Of a stretch of DNA of 22,897 bases, positions 1 to 4,991 are shown piece after piece. Source of the stretch: a virus; the IMG/VR virus record IMGVR_UViG_3300009420_000097, positions 1 to 22,897 of that record; one strand, written 5' to 3'. The position numbers and the translations under genes were made by a program. Below the pieces are notes generated by a model, which saw nothing but the letters and a program-made list of their open reading frames with translations, was not told the origin of the DNA and did not search any database. Position 1 is the stretch's first letter; every line of letters begins with the position of its first letter.

Positions 1-248
1 CCGTCCTTAATTTGTTTCCATAATTCCGATTCGCAAATGTCAACCGCAATTTCGTTAATATCGTCAACCGCAATTTTAAAATCTTTGTCGCTATTATAAT
101 AACGATAAAACGTGGAACGTGAACAATTGCCGAAGTGACACGCCAACGTTACGTTTCCCATATTTTGTTCTAATTGTTTTAATAATTGATCCTTTGTAAT
201 TTCGGTTCGCTTTTGTTCTTTGATTCCCTTTTTTATAGATTGTCCCAT
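1..248 (-). CDS. Terminase small subunit-like HTH protein, 3' end beyond window
   Basis: The first 82 residues are visible and the reading frame is still open at the window edge, so the gene is partial. The protein starts MGQSIKKG and carries a helix-turn-helix of the type found in small terminase subunits of Bacteroidota phages (about residues 33-51, VTLACHFGNCSRSTFYRYY), followed by the acidic helix DINEIAVDICESELWKQIKDG. This family recognises packaging sites on phage DNA and hands them to the large terminase, which would be expected just past the left edge. A promoter -7 box lies 32 bases upstream. The ATG is chosen because it follows an A-rich leader; another ATG nine bases upstream is out of frame. 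Alternative: a generic phage HTH regulator. Confidence 0.78.
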   Translation of the reverse strand, partial: MGQSIKKGIKEQKRTEITKDQLLKQLEQNMGNVTLACHFGNCSRSTFYRYYNSDKDFKIAVDDINEIAVDICESELWKQIKD

Positions 249-279
249 TTTGTAACATTTTGTTTTTAGTTAGTCAACG

Positions 280-287
280 CAAATGTA
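280..287 (-). promoter_or_regulatory. Promoter -7 box for the terminase operon
   Basis: On the minus strand this reads TACATTTG followed by C, an exact match to the Bacteroidota -7 consensus TAnnTTTG. No good -33 TTTG is visible at the usual spacing. The predicted transcript would have a leader of about 28 nt before the terminase start at 248, rich in A. Confidence 0.5.
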
Positions 288-327
288 ATAAATTAATTCA
301 ACATTGTTTTATAAAATAAAGAATTGT

Positions 328-627
328 TTAATCAATGTCCCACCCTTCGTGATTGAAACCACCTAACGAACTGATTGGAACGTTAAGCGCTTCGACAATT
401 GCGAATTCAAATATCTTTGATTTGTTTTCGTAGCCCAACACTTCACCCCAATTTTCACATAACAATTCCCACATTTCGAATGTTTCTTTTGTGACTTTTA
501 ACGTAATCACTTTGTCAAACTTTTGATTGCTGAATTCGTTTGTTTTGTCTTCTGACAAATAATCATTTAATGATTCGTATTTTTTGAAATTGTCTTTTGA
601 TTTATATTTGTCAAAATCGTTTCCCAT
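328..627 (-). CDS. Putative ribbon-helix-helix DNA-binding regulator
   Basis: A 99-residue protein with a charged, polar N-terminus (about residues 1-35) and a C-terminal part that reads KVITLKVTKETFEMW followed by two helices ending EFAIVEALN. A short basic beta-strand followed by two helices with KSK before the second helix is what one expects of CopG/Arc-type ribbon-helix-helix proteins, which bind DNA as dimers and often repress their own promoter. Supporting this, a 20-bp near-perfect palindrome lies 25 bp upstream of its start. It is separated from the terminase gene by 79 bp that carry a promoter. The family call is by eye only and the N-terminal extension is unexplained. Confidence 0.5.
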   Translation of the reverse strand: MGNDFDKYKSKDNFKKYESLNDYLSEDKTNEFSNQKFDKVITLKVTKETFEMWELLCENWGEVLGYENKSKIFEFAIVEALNVPISSLGGFNHEGWDID

Positions 628-651
628 AATATATTCGTTTAAAATGTTGAG

Positions 652-671
652 CCGATTAAATATTTATTCGG
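652..671. promoter_or_regulatory. Palindromic operator candidate
   Basis: CCGATTAAATATTTATTCGG is a 20-bp inverted repeat with only one mismatched pair. It sits between the leader and the start of the putative ribbon-helix-helix gene (start 627), the position of an autoregulatory operator. The surrounding intergenic stretch 628-850 holds no convincing gene; besides this site it contains the hairpin and inverted leader at 731-768 and an inverted repeat CGTTCG/CGAACG at 770-795. Confidence 0.5.
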
Positions 672-730
672 TTCGCTTTGTCTTTTAAAATGGTGAATAA
701 ACAAGACAAAAAATCTTATAAATAAAGAAT

Positions 731-768
731 GGGCGGCAACCACGCCACCCACTCAACCAAAAAAAACC
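731..768 (+). other. Orphan hairpin plus AACCAAAAAAAACC leader, inverted
   Basis: Read on the plus strand, a hairpin (GGGCGGC at 731-737 pairing with GCCACCC at 744-750, with one mismatch in this sense) is followed by AACCAAAAAAAACC at 755-768. This is the same hairpin-plus-leader layout that precedes several minus-strand genes, but in the opposite orientation and with no start codon until 834, which opens only a tiny frame. Read on the minus strand the stem is complete with a U-G wobble and is followed by a T-rich stretch, so it could instead be a weak terminator for the genes ending at 851. Confidence 0.4.
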
Positions 769-850
769 GACGTTCGAAAAACAAACAAAACGAACGCCAA
801 TCATAGAATTGTAAAATTACGTTTGTTTTTCCAATGTGTCTTCGCAATAA

Positions 851-1123
851 TTAGTTTAATTTATTGCCCATTTTTTTATTCATTATTTTCGTTTGTTCTC
901 CTTCTATTCTTTTTATGTTATGCACTTTCAATTCTTCCGGCGACAAAGGTTTGGCAAATGTTTGTGTTTTTGCCTTTTCTTCATTTTCTTTTTTCAATGC
1001 GTTTTGAACGTCACCCATTTTTGCAAATAAAGCGTTCAACCTTTTTTGTCTTGAAATTTCAACTTCGATAAAAGTAACACCAACATTTTCGTTTCCATTT
1101 TCTTTTATATAAACTTCCAACAT
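851..1123 (-). CDS. Hypothetical protein, 90 aa
   Basis: Not recognised. The protein begins MLEVYIKENGNENVGVTFIEVEI, which looks like a short beta-rich segment, and continues as a highly charged, probably helical stretch rich in Lys and Glu (about residues 25-90). No cysteine motif, signal peptide or membrane segment is visible. The start overlaps the 3' end of the short gene 1105-1221 by 19 bases, so the two are probably co-transcribed and perhaps translationally coupled. The 223-bp gap downstream marks the end of this small-gene operon. Confidence 0.55.
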   Translation of the reverse strand: MLEVYIKENGNENVGVTFIEVEISRQKRLNALFAKMGDVQNALKKENEEKAKTQTFAKPLSPEELKVHNIKRIEGEQTKIMNKKMGNKLN

Positions 1124-1221
1124 TTTTCACACGCTTTTATTTGTTCGCCTTGTCTTGACGTCCACACAACGTTTATAATATGTAACATTTGATCACGTGC
1201 ATTTAATTTTTTAAAATCCAT
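1105..1221 (-). CDS. Small protein, 38 aa, with CxxC
   Basis: A short frame starting MDFKKLNARDQMLHIINVVW and ending CEKCWKFI. It fills the otherwise empty 100 bases between its neighbours, starts four bases after the stop of the gene at 1226-1639 and overlaps the next start by 19 bases, both typical of this tightly packed operon. The leader is A-rich (AAAAAAATG on the minus strand). The CEKC could bind a metal or form a disulfide. No family is recognised; length makes the call uncertain. Confidence 0.5.
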   Translation of the reverse strand: MDFKKLNARDQMLHIINVVWTSRQGEQIKACEKCWKFI

Positions 1222-1225
1222 TTTT

Positions 1226-1639
1226 TTATTTCTTTTTATTATTTATTTGTTTTATACTCGGAATACTATTTACTGCCTTGCGTCTTAAATCATTTGCAAT
1301 AATGTTTGTGTCCAACAACATAATTGCGGCACGTTTTAAACCGGCGCGATTGTATTGTTTTTCGCCAATGTCCACCCAATCTAATAATTCAAACACCATT
1401 TGGTTTTGATCGTTAACAATCATTGCCCTTAATAATTCAATCAAAAATTGAATCGGATCTTTATTCCCTTTGGATTGTTCAATTAAATATTTATGAAACG
1501 CGGTTAATTCTTTAATCATAAAGTTTGCGTTGTCACGTAAACAACCCGAACATTCCGTTGTTCCTAAATATATTTCTTTTTTGCAGCAACACGAAACGAC
1601 ACCGCTTCGAAATTCTGAATCTATTATTTCAATATCCAT
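1226..1639 (-). CDS. Hypothetical protein with N-terminal zinc-ribbon-like cysteines
   Basis: A 137-residue protein. Near the N-terminus there is a cysteine cluster (VVSCCCKKEIYLGTTECSGC, about residues 14-33) with the spacing of a small zinc ribbon. The rest is mostly helical (FHKYLIEQSKG, FLIELLRAMIV, MVFELLDWVDIG, LKRAAIMLLDTN), ending in a basic tail. It sits two bases from the preceding gene and four from the next, so it is an internal operon member. A role in binding nucleic acid or a host protein is possible but nothing in the sequence fixes it. Confidence 0.55.
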   Translation of the reverse strand: MDIEIIDSEFRSGVVSCCCKKEIYLGTTECSGCLRDNANFMIKELTAFHKYLIEQSKGNKDPIQFLIELLRAMIVNDQNQMVFELLDWVDIGEKQYNRAGLKRAAIMLLDTNIIANDLRRKAVNSIPSIKQINNKKK

Positions 1640-1641
1640 TT

Positions 1642-2040
1642 TTAAAAATTTATTGTGATTTGTTTTGTGTCAAAATCGACTTCAATATTAGTTATACAAA
1701 ATAACTTATCGTTTACGTGTTCGGATAATATTTCAAAATCTTTTATTAATTCCGTGATGTCTAAAGATAATTCATTTTCTATTCCTTCAAATTCGTTTGA
1801 TTCGTTTTCATAATATTCAATTTCAATTTCGAAGTTTTTAATTTGTGTAGCATACGCGCCAATGTCTTTGACACCCCACGAACGGGTTTCAAAATAAAAT
1901 TCCCAATCAATTATTGCCGTTGCAATTGTTTCGTCTATTGAATAAACATTAACTTTTTTATTTACTTTTATAAATTTTTCCAATCCTATAAAATCAAAAT
2001 CAATATTTTTGTTTTCGTTTGTGTGCGTGGTAAAATTCAT
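1642..2040 (-). CDS. Hypothetical acidic protein, 132 aa
   Basis: Not recognised. The protein is strongly acidic: by hand count about 28 Asp/Glu against about 11 Lys/Arg. A conserved-looking aromatic core (IIDWEFYFETRSWGVKDIG, about residues 43-61) is followed by a Glu-dense stretch (FEIEIEYYENESNEFEGIENE) and a beta-rich C-terminus ending ITINF. Small acidic phage proteins sometimes mimic DNA and block host nucleases or restriction enzymes; here that is only a possibility. It lies five bases downstream of the 2046-2489 gene and two bases upstream of the zinc-ribbon-like gene. Confidence 0.55.
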   Translation of the reverse strand: MNFTTHTNENKNIDFDFIGLEKFIKVNKKVNVYSIDETIATAIIDWEFYFETRSWGVKDIGAYATQIKNFEIEIEYYENESNEFEGIENELSLDITELIKDFEILSEHVNDKLFCITNIEVDFDTKQITINF

Positions 2041-2045
2041 TTCAA

Positions 2046-2489
2046 TTATTTTTTTAATTTATAAATCATTAAAGCAACCCAACGTTGCAACCTATCACAC
2101 AACGAACGTTTAACGTATTCCGTGCCGTGTATTAACAATGAATCGTTCATAAAGTCAACCAAACAATCTTGCGCGTTGTCTTCATAAATCCATTCGTCAA
2201 ATTGTAGCGGTTCGAATTTTTGAAAAACTGATTCCGTTTCATAATCCCAATGATCGGTTGTTGACATTAAATAATCGTTTGATTCTGCATATTCTTTAAA
2301 CGATTGAAATTTGTGCGTTTTAATAAACTTTTTTTCGTCGCCGTAGTGTTCACACCAAAAGATTATTTGGATTGCGTCCGTGTCTTTAAAGTAGTAAATC
2401 GCGCACGTTTCGTTGTCAATTGTTAAGTTGTCAACTTCAATTTCGTGTGATCCGTCATTGTCTTTTAATTGTTGTTTAAATTCGGACAT
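2046..2489 (-). CDS. Hypothetical protein, 147 aa
   Basis: Not recognised. The first nine or ten residues (MSEFKQQLKD) nearly repeat the start of the gene immediately upstream (MSEFTQQLKN), while the rest of the two proteins is unrelated. The body has alternating beta and aromatic segments (TCAIYYFKDTDAIQIIFWCEHYGDE), an acidic middle (YETESVFQKFEPLQFDEWIYED) and a basic helical C-terminus (RSLCDRLQRWVALMIYKLKK). It starts three bases after the upstream stop, so it is expressed from the same leader as the 2493-2699 gene. Confidence 0.55.
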   Translation of the reverse strand: MSEFKQQLKDNDGSHEIEVDNLTIDNETCAIYYFKDTDAIQIIFWCEHYGDEKKFIKTHKFQSFKEYAESNDYLMSTTDHWDYETESVFQKFEPLQFDEWIYEDNAQDCLVDFMNDSLLIHGTEYVKRSLCDRLQRWVALMIYKLKK

Positions 2490-2492
2490 AAT

Positions 2493-2699
2493 TTATTTGC
2501 TTTTTATTTCTTCATTAATAATTTGATTGATTGCAGCCAATGTATTTTTAGCCGCTTTTAAATTACGATCGTTAATTGAAGAAAATAATTCTTTTTGCAA
2601 TTGATTTGTAAAAATAGTGAATTGATTTTTACGAATATCGCAACCTCTAATTCTTTTGCTATGTTCTTTGTTTTTTAATTGTTGTGTAAATTCTGACAT
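2493..2699 (-). CDS. Hypothetical small protein, 68 aa
   Basis: Not recognised. It starts MSEFTQQLKNKEHSKRIRG and is basic, with a helical C-terminal half (LKAAKNTLAAINQIINEEIK). The start codon follows a copy of the leader ACCAAAAAAAACCAAATAAA and a GC-rich hairpin, so it probably is well translated. Its N-terminus is near-identical to that of the next gene. Together with the gene at 2046-2489 it forms the first pair of a small-gene operon ending near 851. Confidence 0.55.
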   Translation of the reverse strand: MSEFTQQLKNKEHSKRIRGCDIRKNQFTIFTNQLQKELFSSINDRNLKAAKNTLAAINQIINEEIKSK

Positions 2700-2747
2700 T
2701 TTATTTGGTTTTTTTTGGTTTATAAAATGGCGGGAATTTCACCCGCC
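2700..2747 (-). promoter_or_regulatory. GC hairpin plus A-rich translation leader
   Basis: On the minus strand a hairpin with stem GGCGGG/CCCGCC and a 7-nt loop (2729-2747) is followed by ATTTTATAAACC and the repeated leader element ACCAAAAAAAACC (2707-2720), then the start at 2699. No promoter box is visible between hairpin and upstream gene, so this is a partial copy of the promoter-hairpin-leader cassette. A run of eight T follows the hairpin only on the plus strand, where no gene needs terminating. Confidence 0.5.
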
Positions 2748-2754
2748 GTTTTTT

Positions 2755-2982
2755 TTATTTGTTTTTTGCTTTAAAGTAATTTAAACTTTCAATCATTTGA
2801 TTTGAATTCCAAGTATAAAAATAACCTAAATTATTATAAATTAAATTCACGTCTTCAACTGAATGACTAACGCCATTATAAGGGTTTTCGTCATTGATTT
2901 TAACCGGTATTAATTTAATTAAAAATTCGATTGAATTTAATTCCGTTTGCTTTGCTAATTTTTTGATGTTTAAATTTGACAT
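2755..2982 (-). CDS. Hypothetical small protein, 75 aa
   Basis: Not recognised. The protein starts MSNLNIKKLAKQTELNSIEFLIKLIPVKI and ends YFYTWNSNQMIESLNYFKAKNK; it is soluble-looking, with aromatic residues concentrated in the second half. No motif points to a function. It is the first gene behind a full promoter-hairpin-leader cassette (2983-3060) and is followed by a GC hairpin, so it is likely to be strongly expressed and behave partly as its own unit. Confidence 0.55.
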   Translation of the reverse strand: MSNLNIKKLAKQTELNSIEFLIKLIPVKINDENPYNGVSHSVEDVNLIYNNLGYFYTWNSNQMIESLNYFKAKNK

Positions 2983-3060
2983 TTTATTTGGTTTTTTTTG
3001 GTTTTATTGAAACTTAGTGTTTCAATTATGGTGTAAAGATAAAACAATTTTTGATTCCAA
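2983..3060 (-). promoter_or_regulatory. Promoter-hairpin-leader cassette, copy 1
   Basis: On the minus strand: -7 box TATCTTTA (3034-3041) followed by CACC; -33 weak (TTG 16 nt upstream). Just after the predicted start of the RNA comes a perfect 8-bp hairpin ATTGAAAC-ACTAA-GTTTCAAT (3006-3026), then the leader ACCAAAAAAAACC (2991-3003) and TAAAATG. The predicted 5'UTR is about 48 nt. Three further copies with the same order and nearly the same length precede the genes starting at 3371, 7827 and 17026. Confidence 0.6.
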
Positions 3061-3095
3061 CACTATGAAATCAAAAAAAGTTTCATTTATTTTTT

Positions 3096-3371
3096 TTATG
3101 CTTCTATTACATAAGATGTCATTAATAACGCGATCATTTCATTTTCCGATCCGTTAGATAATAAAGTAGTTAATTCCGTGTAATTTTTACGAGCAACACA
3201 ATTAAACATTCCATTGTCAAATGTTATGTCCATACACCCGTGTTCCGTTCCCGTTACTGACATACACCCGTTTTCCTTTGCAATTGTTGTGTCTTCTATT
3301 GCGTATGATCTTAAAGCATTGATTGTTGATCTTACTTCGTTTGCGATTGTGTTTTTTGTAGATTCTAACAT
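3096..3371 (-). CDS. Hypothetical protein, 91 aa
   Basis: Not recognised. The protein starts MLESTKNTIANEVRSTINALRSYAI (helical), has a central segment with Cys and Gly (ENGCMSVTGTEHGCMDITFDNGMFNCVA, roughly residues 33-60, probably beta-rich) and ends in a hydrophobic helix (MIALLMTSYVIEA). The frame is open for another 35 codons upstream, but the start at 3371 is chosen because it lies directly behind the repeated A-rich leader and because the upstream extension would be translated promoter and hairpin. It is the first gene behind a full expression cassette. Confidence 0.55.
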   Translation of the reverse strand: MLESTKNTIANEVRSTINALRSYAIEDTTIAKENGCMSVTGTEHGCMDITFDNGMFNCVARKNYTELTTLLSNGSENEMIALLMTSYVIEA

Positions 3372-3452
3372 TTTGATTTGGTTTTTTTTGGTTTGCGTTA
3401 AAACTTTGTGTCTTAACTTGGTGTAAAGATAGATTAAATTTTGAATCCACAA
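3372..3452 (-). promoter_or_regulatory. Promoter-hairpin-leader cassette, copy 2
   Basis: On the minus strand: -33 TTG (3450-3452), 18 nt spacer, -7 box TATCTTTA (3424-3431), then a hairpin GTTAAGAC-ACAAA-GTTTTAAC (3397-3417; 8 pairs with one G-U), leader ACCAAAAAAAACC (3380-3392) and the start at 3371. Predicted 5'UTR about 49 nt. Layout and lengths match copies 1 and 4. Confidence 0.65.
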
Positions 3453-3495
3453 CCATAAAATCAAAAAAACTTTCATTTATTTTAACTTTTTTTCA

Positions 3496-3509
3496 TTTAC
3501 TAGGTTAAA
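3496..3509. promoter_or_regulatory. CTAG-centred palindrome upstream of cassette 2
   Basis: TTTACTAGGTTAAA, an imperfect palindrome, lies 75 bp upstream of the -7 box of copy 2. Related sites lie upstream of copy 3 (7939-7952) and copy 4 (17151-17164, opposite orientation). The position and recurrence suggest a regulator-binding site; this is inference. Confidence 0.35.
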
Positions 3510-3511
3510 AA

Positions 3512-3865
3512 TTAAACGTTTTCGTTTAAATATTCCGTGATTTGATCAATAGATTCGTCGAAACCCTTACAAACGACGGCATAATAACCGCGATCATTTA
3601 GTTTTTTTATCCATTCCTTTTGTTCTTTTGACGCATAACACGTTTTATCGGCCTTCAATTCAATAAACATTCCGTGGTGTTTCATTGTTGGGTGAATAAT
3701 TTGTAAATCCGGAAACCCTTTTACATAGCCGGACGCCTTCATTTTCTTTGCAACTGATAAAGACGTTCGCATTCCGCCCGCCGACGCGCAATAAAGCATT
3801 TCCGGAAAATTCCATTTGATCCAATTAACAACGGCAATTTGAATTTTCAATTCGTTTTGCGCCAC
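3512..3865 (-). CDS. VRR-NUC domain nuclease
   Basis: A 117-residue protein covering a whole VRR-NUC (PD-(D/E)XK-type) nuclease domain. The visible landmarks are the N-terminal Glu (NELKIQ, E5), GFPDLQI with Asp53, and FIELKAD with Glu69 and Lys71, the expected metal-binding and catalytic set, followed by the helix SKEQKEWIKKLNDRGYYAVVC. Phage members are stand-alone nucleases thought to resolve branched DNA such as Holliday junctions or to act in replication and packaging. The start is GTG, sharing one base with the upstream stop (TAGTG), so it is translationally coupled to the gene at 3865-4245. It closes the replication operon. Confidence 0.85.
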   Translation of the reverse strand: MAQNELKIQIAVVNWIKWNFPEMLYCASAGGMRTSLSVAKKMKASGYVKGFPDLQIIHPTMKHHGMFIELKADKTCYASKEQKEWIKKLNDRGYYAVVCKGFDESIDQITEYLNENV

Positions 3866-4245
3866 TATATTATTTTTTTAATTTCATTGCCAATTGTTTT
3901 CGTTCCAACTCCGTAACGGCTTCGATATTGCAAACGCTTATCCCTTTGTTGTGGTTCTTTTGATTCGTTATCCCAAATGATTTGTCGGTGTTCATTTATC
4001 CATTTATAATAATTTTGAACGTTCAAATGGAATTCTTTACCATTTCGAATTCCTTGACGAAAACTTTGTTTGATGTCTTCAAAACTTAAATTTGGAAAAT
4101 CCAACTTTAAATCGGCGCTTAAAATTAAAGCAAAAGAAACGACGTCTTCTTTGTTTGGGCGTTGTCCTAATTCCAAATATGTTTGCGCCATTAAGTCAAC
4201 GCAATTTTCACGCAATGTTTTTAATTCAATATCTTTTATTATCAT
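3865..4245 (-). CDS. Putative replication-associated protein, 126 aa
   Basis: Not assigned to a known family. The start at 4245 is preferred over an upstream ATG at 4290 because it gives the classic four-base overlap ATGA with the stop of the initiator gene. The protein is helical with a recognisable phage-type segment LSFEDIKQSFRQGIRNGKEFHLNVQNYYKWINEH and a basic C-terminus (QQRDKRLQYRSRYGVGTKTIG). Its position, directly behind a winged-helix initiator and before a nuclease, is that of a helicase loader or primosome protein (compare lambda O and P), but no ATPase motif is present, so the role is inferred only from context. Confidence 0.6.
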   Translation of the reverse strand: MIIKDIELKTLRENCVDLMAQTYLELGQRPNKEDVVSFALILSADLKLDFPNLSFEDIKQSFRQGIRNGKEFHLNVQNYYKWINEHRQIIWDNESKEPQQRDKRLQYRSRYGVGTKTIGNEIKKII

Positions 4246-4940
4246 TTTTGTAAATTTAAGTCGTCCAACATATTTCGGGCGTCTTGCCACGTGTTAATGT
4301 TTTGTTTCGTTTTGCTGACGTTATTAATAGAATTTCCATTTCTTTTTTTATTCCATTTAATTTCATTTGATTTCCAACGCGCCAATCGCATTTCAATTGA
4401 AAACGTTTTTTCCAATTCCCATTTCATTTTTGGATTGCTTTTTGAATTCGTCGATTCCGTCCAATACATAACAAAATCATTTTGTGTTTCAACTGATTCG
4501 TTTAATAATGAAACATCATTAATAAATTTTAATTTTCGCAAATCGATATTGGATTTATTAATTGTTTTAATAGATGTTTTATTACTTGTTTTATTATGTA
4601 TTAAATTTTCCGTGTGTCTGCCTTTAAATTTATTTAAACTCTGACTATTGGAATTTTTAATTGCTGCCTTTAAAATGCGTGTGCGTCCGTCAAACGAAAC
4701 TTGTTCAATGAACCCAAGTTTTTTCAGTTTAGAAACTGACGTTGAAATAGTTGTTTTTGTAACACCTAAAAATTCGGCGAAATAATCGTTGGACGCAAAA
4801 CACCCGCGTTCATTATCTAAAGAATGAATTTCAACAACCAAAATTTTATCCGTCCAACTTAAATTTTTGTTCAAATAAATTTCGCGTGGAATCCAAATCC
4901 CTAAAAATTGGCGTGTTTCCTTGGTTTGTTTTTGTGTCAT
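4242..4940 (-). CDS. Winged-helix replication initiator-like protein
   Basis: A 232-residue protein. The N-terminal region (about residues 10-95) reads as a winged helix-turn-helix of the kind found in phage replication proteins: FLGIWIPREIYLNKNLSW, ILVVEIHSLDNERGCFASNDYFAEFLGVTKTTISTSVSKLKKLGFIEQ, then a wing with Arg/Lys. A low-complexity linker with four-residue repeats (NKTS NKTS IKTI NKSN, about residues 114-129) separates it from a C-terminal helical region rich in Trp and Lys (MKWELEKTFSIEMRLARWKSNEIKWNKKRNG). It likely binds the origin and recruits the replication machinery. The gene has its own -7 box and A-rich leader and is followed by a coupled partner gene. Confidence 0.7.
   Translation of the reverse strand: MTQKQTKETRQFLGIWIPREIYLNKNLSWTDKILVVEIHSLDNERGCFASNDYFAEFLGVTKTTISTSVSKLKKLGFIEQVSFDGRTRILKAAIKNSNSQSLNKFKGRHTENLIHNKTSNKTSIKTINKSNIDLRKLKFINDVSLLNESVETQNDFVMYWTESTNSKSNPKMKWELEKTFSIEMRLARWKSNEIKWNKKRNGNSINNVSKTKQNINTWQDARNMLDDLNLQK
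4553..4600. repeat. Four 12-bp AT-rich tandem repeats, candidate origin
   Basis: Inside the initiator gene, four direct repeats of about 12 bp follow each other without gaps: 4553-4564, 4565-4576, 4577-4588 and 4589-4600, with consensus TTTTATTAnnTG on the plus strand. They encode the four-residue repeats of the linker. In lambda the origin iterons lie in the same place inside gene O, between its two domains. Whether these are iterons or only a repetitive linker cannot be decided from sequence. Confidence 0.4.
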
Positions 4941-4977
4941 AATGGTTTTTTTTGGTTAAACTTTATTTGCAAACATA
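4941..4977 (-). promoter_or_regulatory. Promoter -7 box and A-rich leader of the initiator gene
   Basis: On the minus strand the -7 box TATGTTTG followed by C (4970-4977) matches TAnnTTTG exactly; the leader AACCAAAAAAAACCATT (4944-4957 core) directly precedes the ATG at 4940. There is no hairpin between them, so only the promoter and leader parts of the cassette are present. No good -33 box is visible. Confidence 0.55.
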
Positions 4978-4991
4978 CAAAAAACTTTTAT

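Noticed and set aside
685-804. Minus-strand 39-aa frame across the hairpin
   Set aside because: It runs through the hairpin and inverted leader, has an odd Trp/Phe/Gly-rich composition and no A-rich leader of its own.
823-1071. Plus-strand hydrophobic frame with a TACGTTTG promoter-like box at 818-825
   Set aside because: It is antisense to the 90-aa gene, and hydrophobic shadows are common opposite Lys/Glu-rich AT-rich genes. The box lacks a -33 partner.
2983-3452. Repeated leader elements as a CRISPR array or transposon ends
   Set aside because: The repeats are short, irregularly spaced, tied to promoters and start codons, and have no spacers, cas genes or transposase nearby.
3372-3476. 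Upstream start for the 91-aa gene
   Set aside because: The added 35 residues are translated promoter, hairpin and leader; the leader abuts the start at 3371.
4246-4290. Upstream start for the 126-aa replication-associated gene
   Set aside because: The start at 4245 gives the canonical ATGA overlap; the longer form would overlap the initiator gene by 49 bases.
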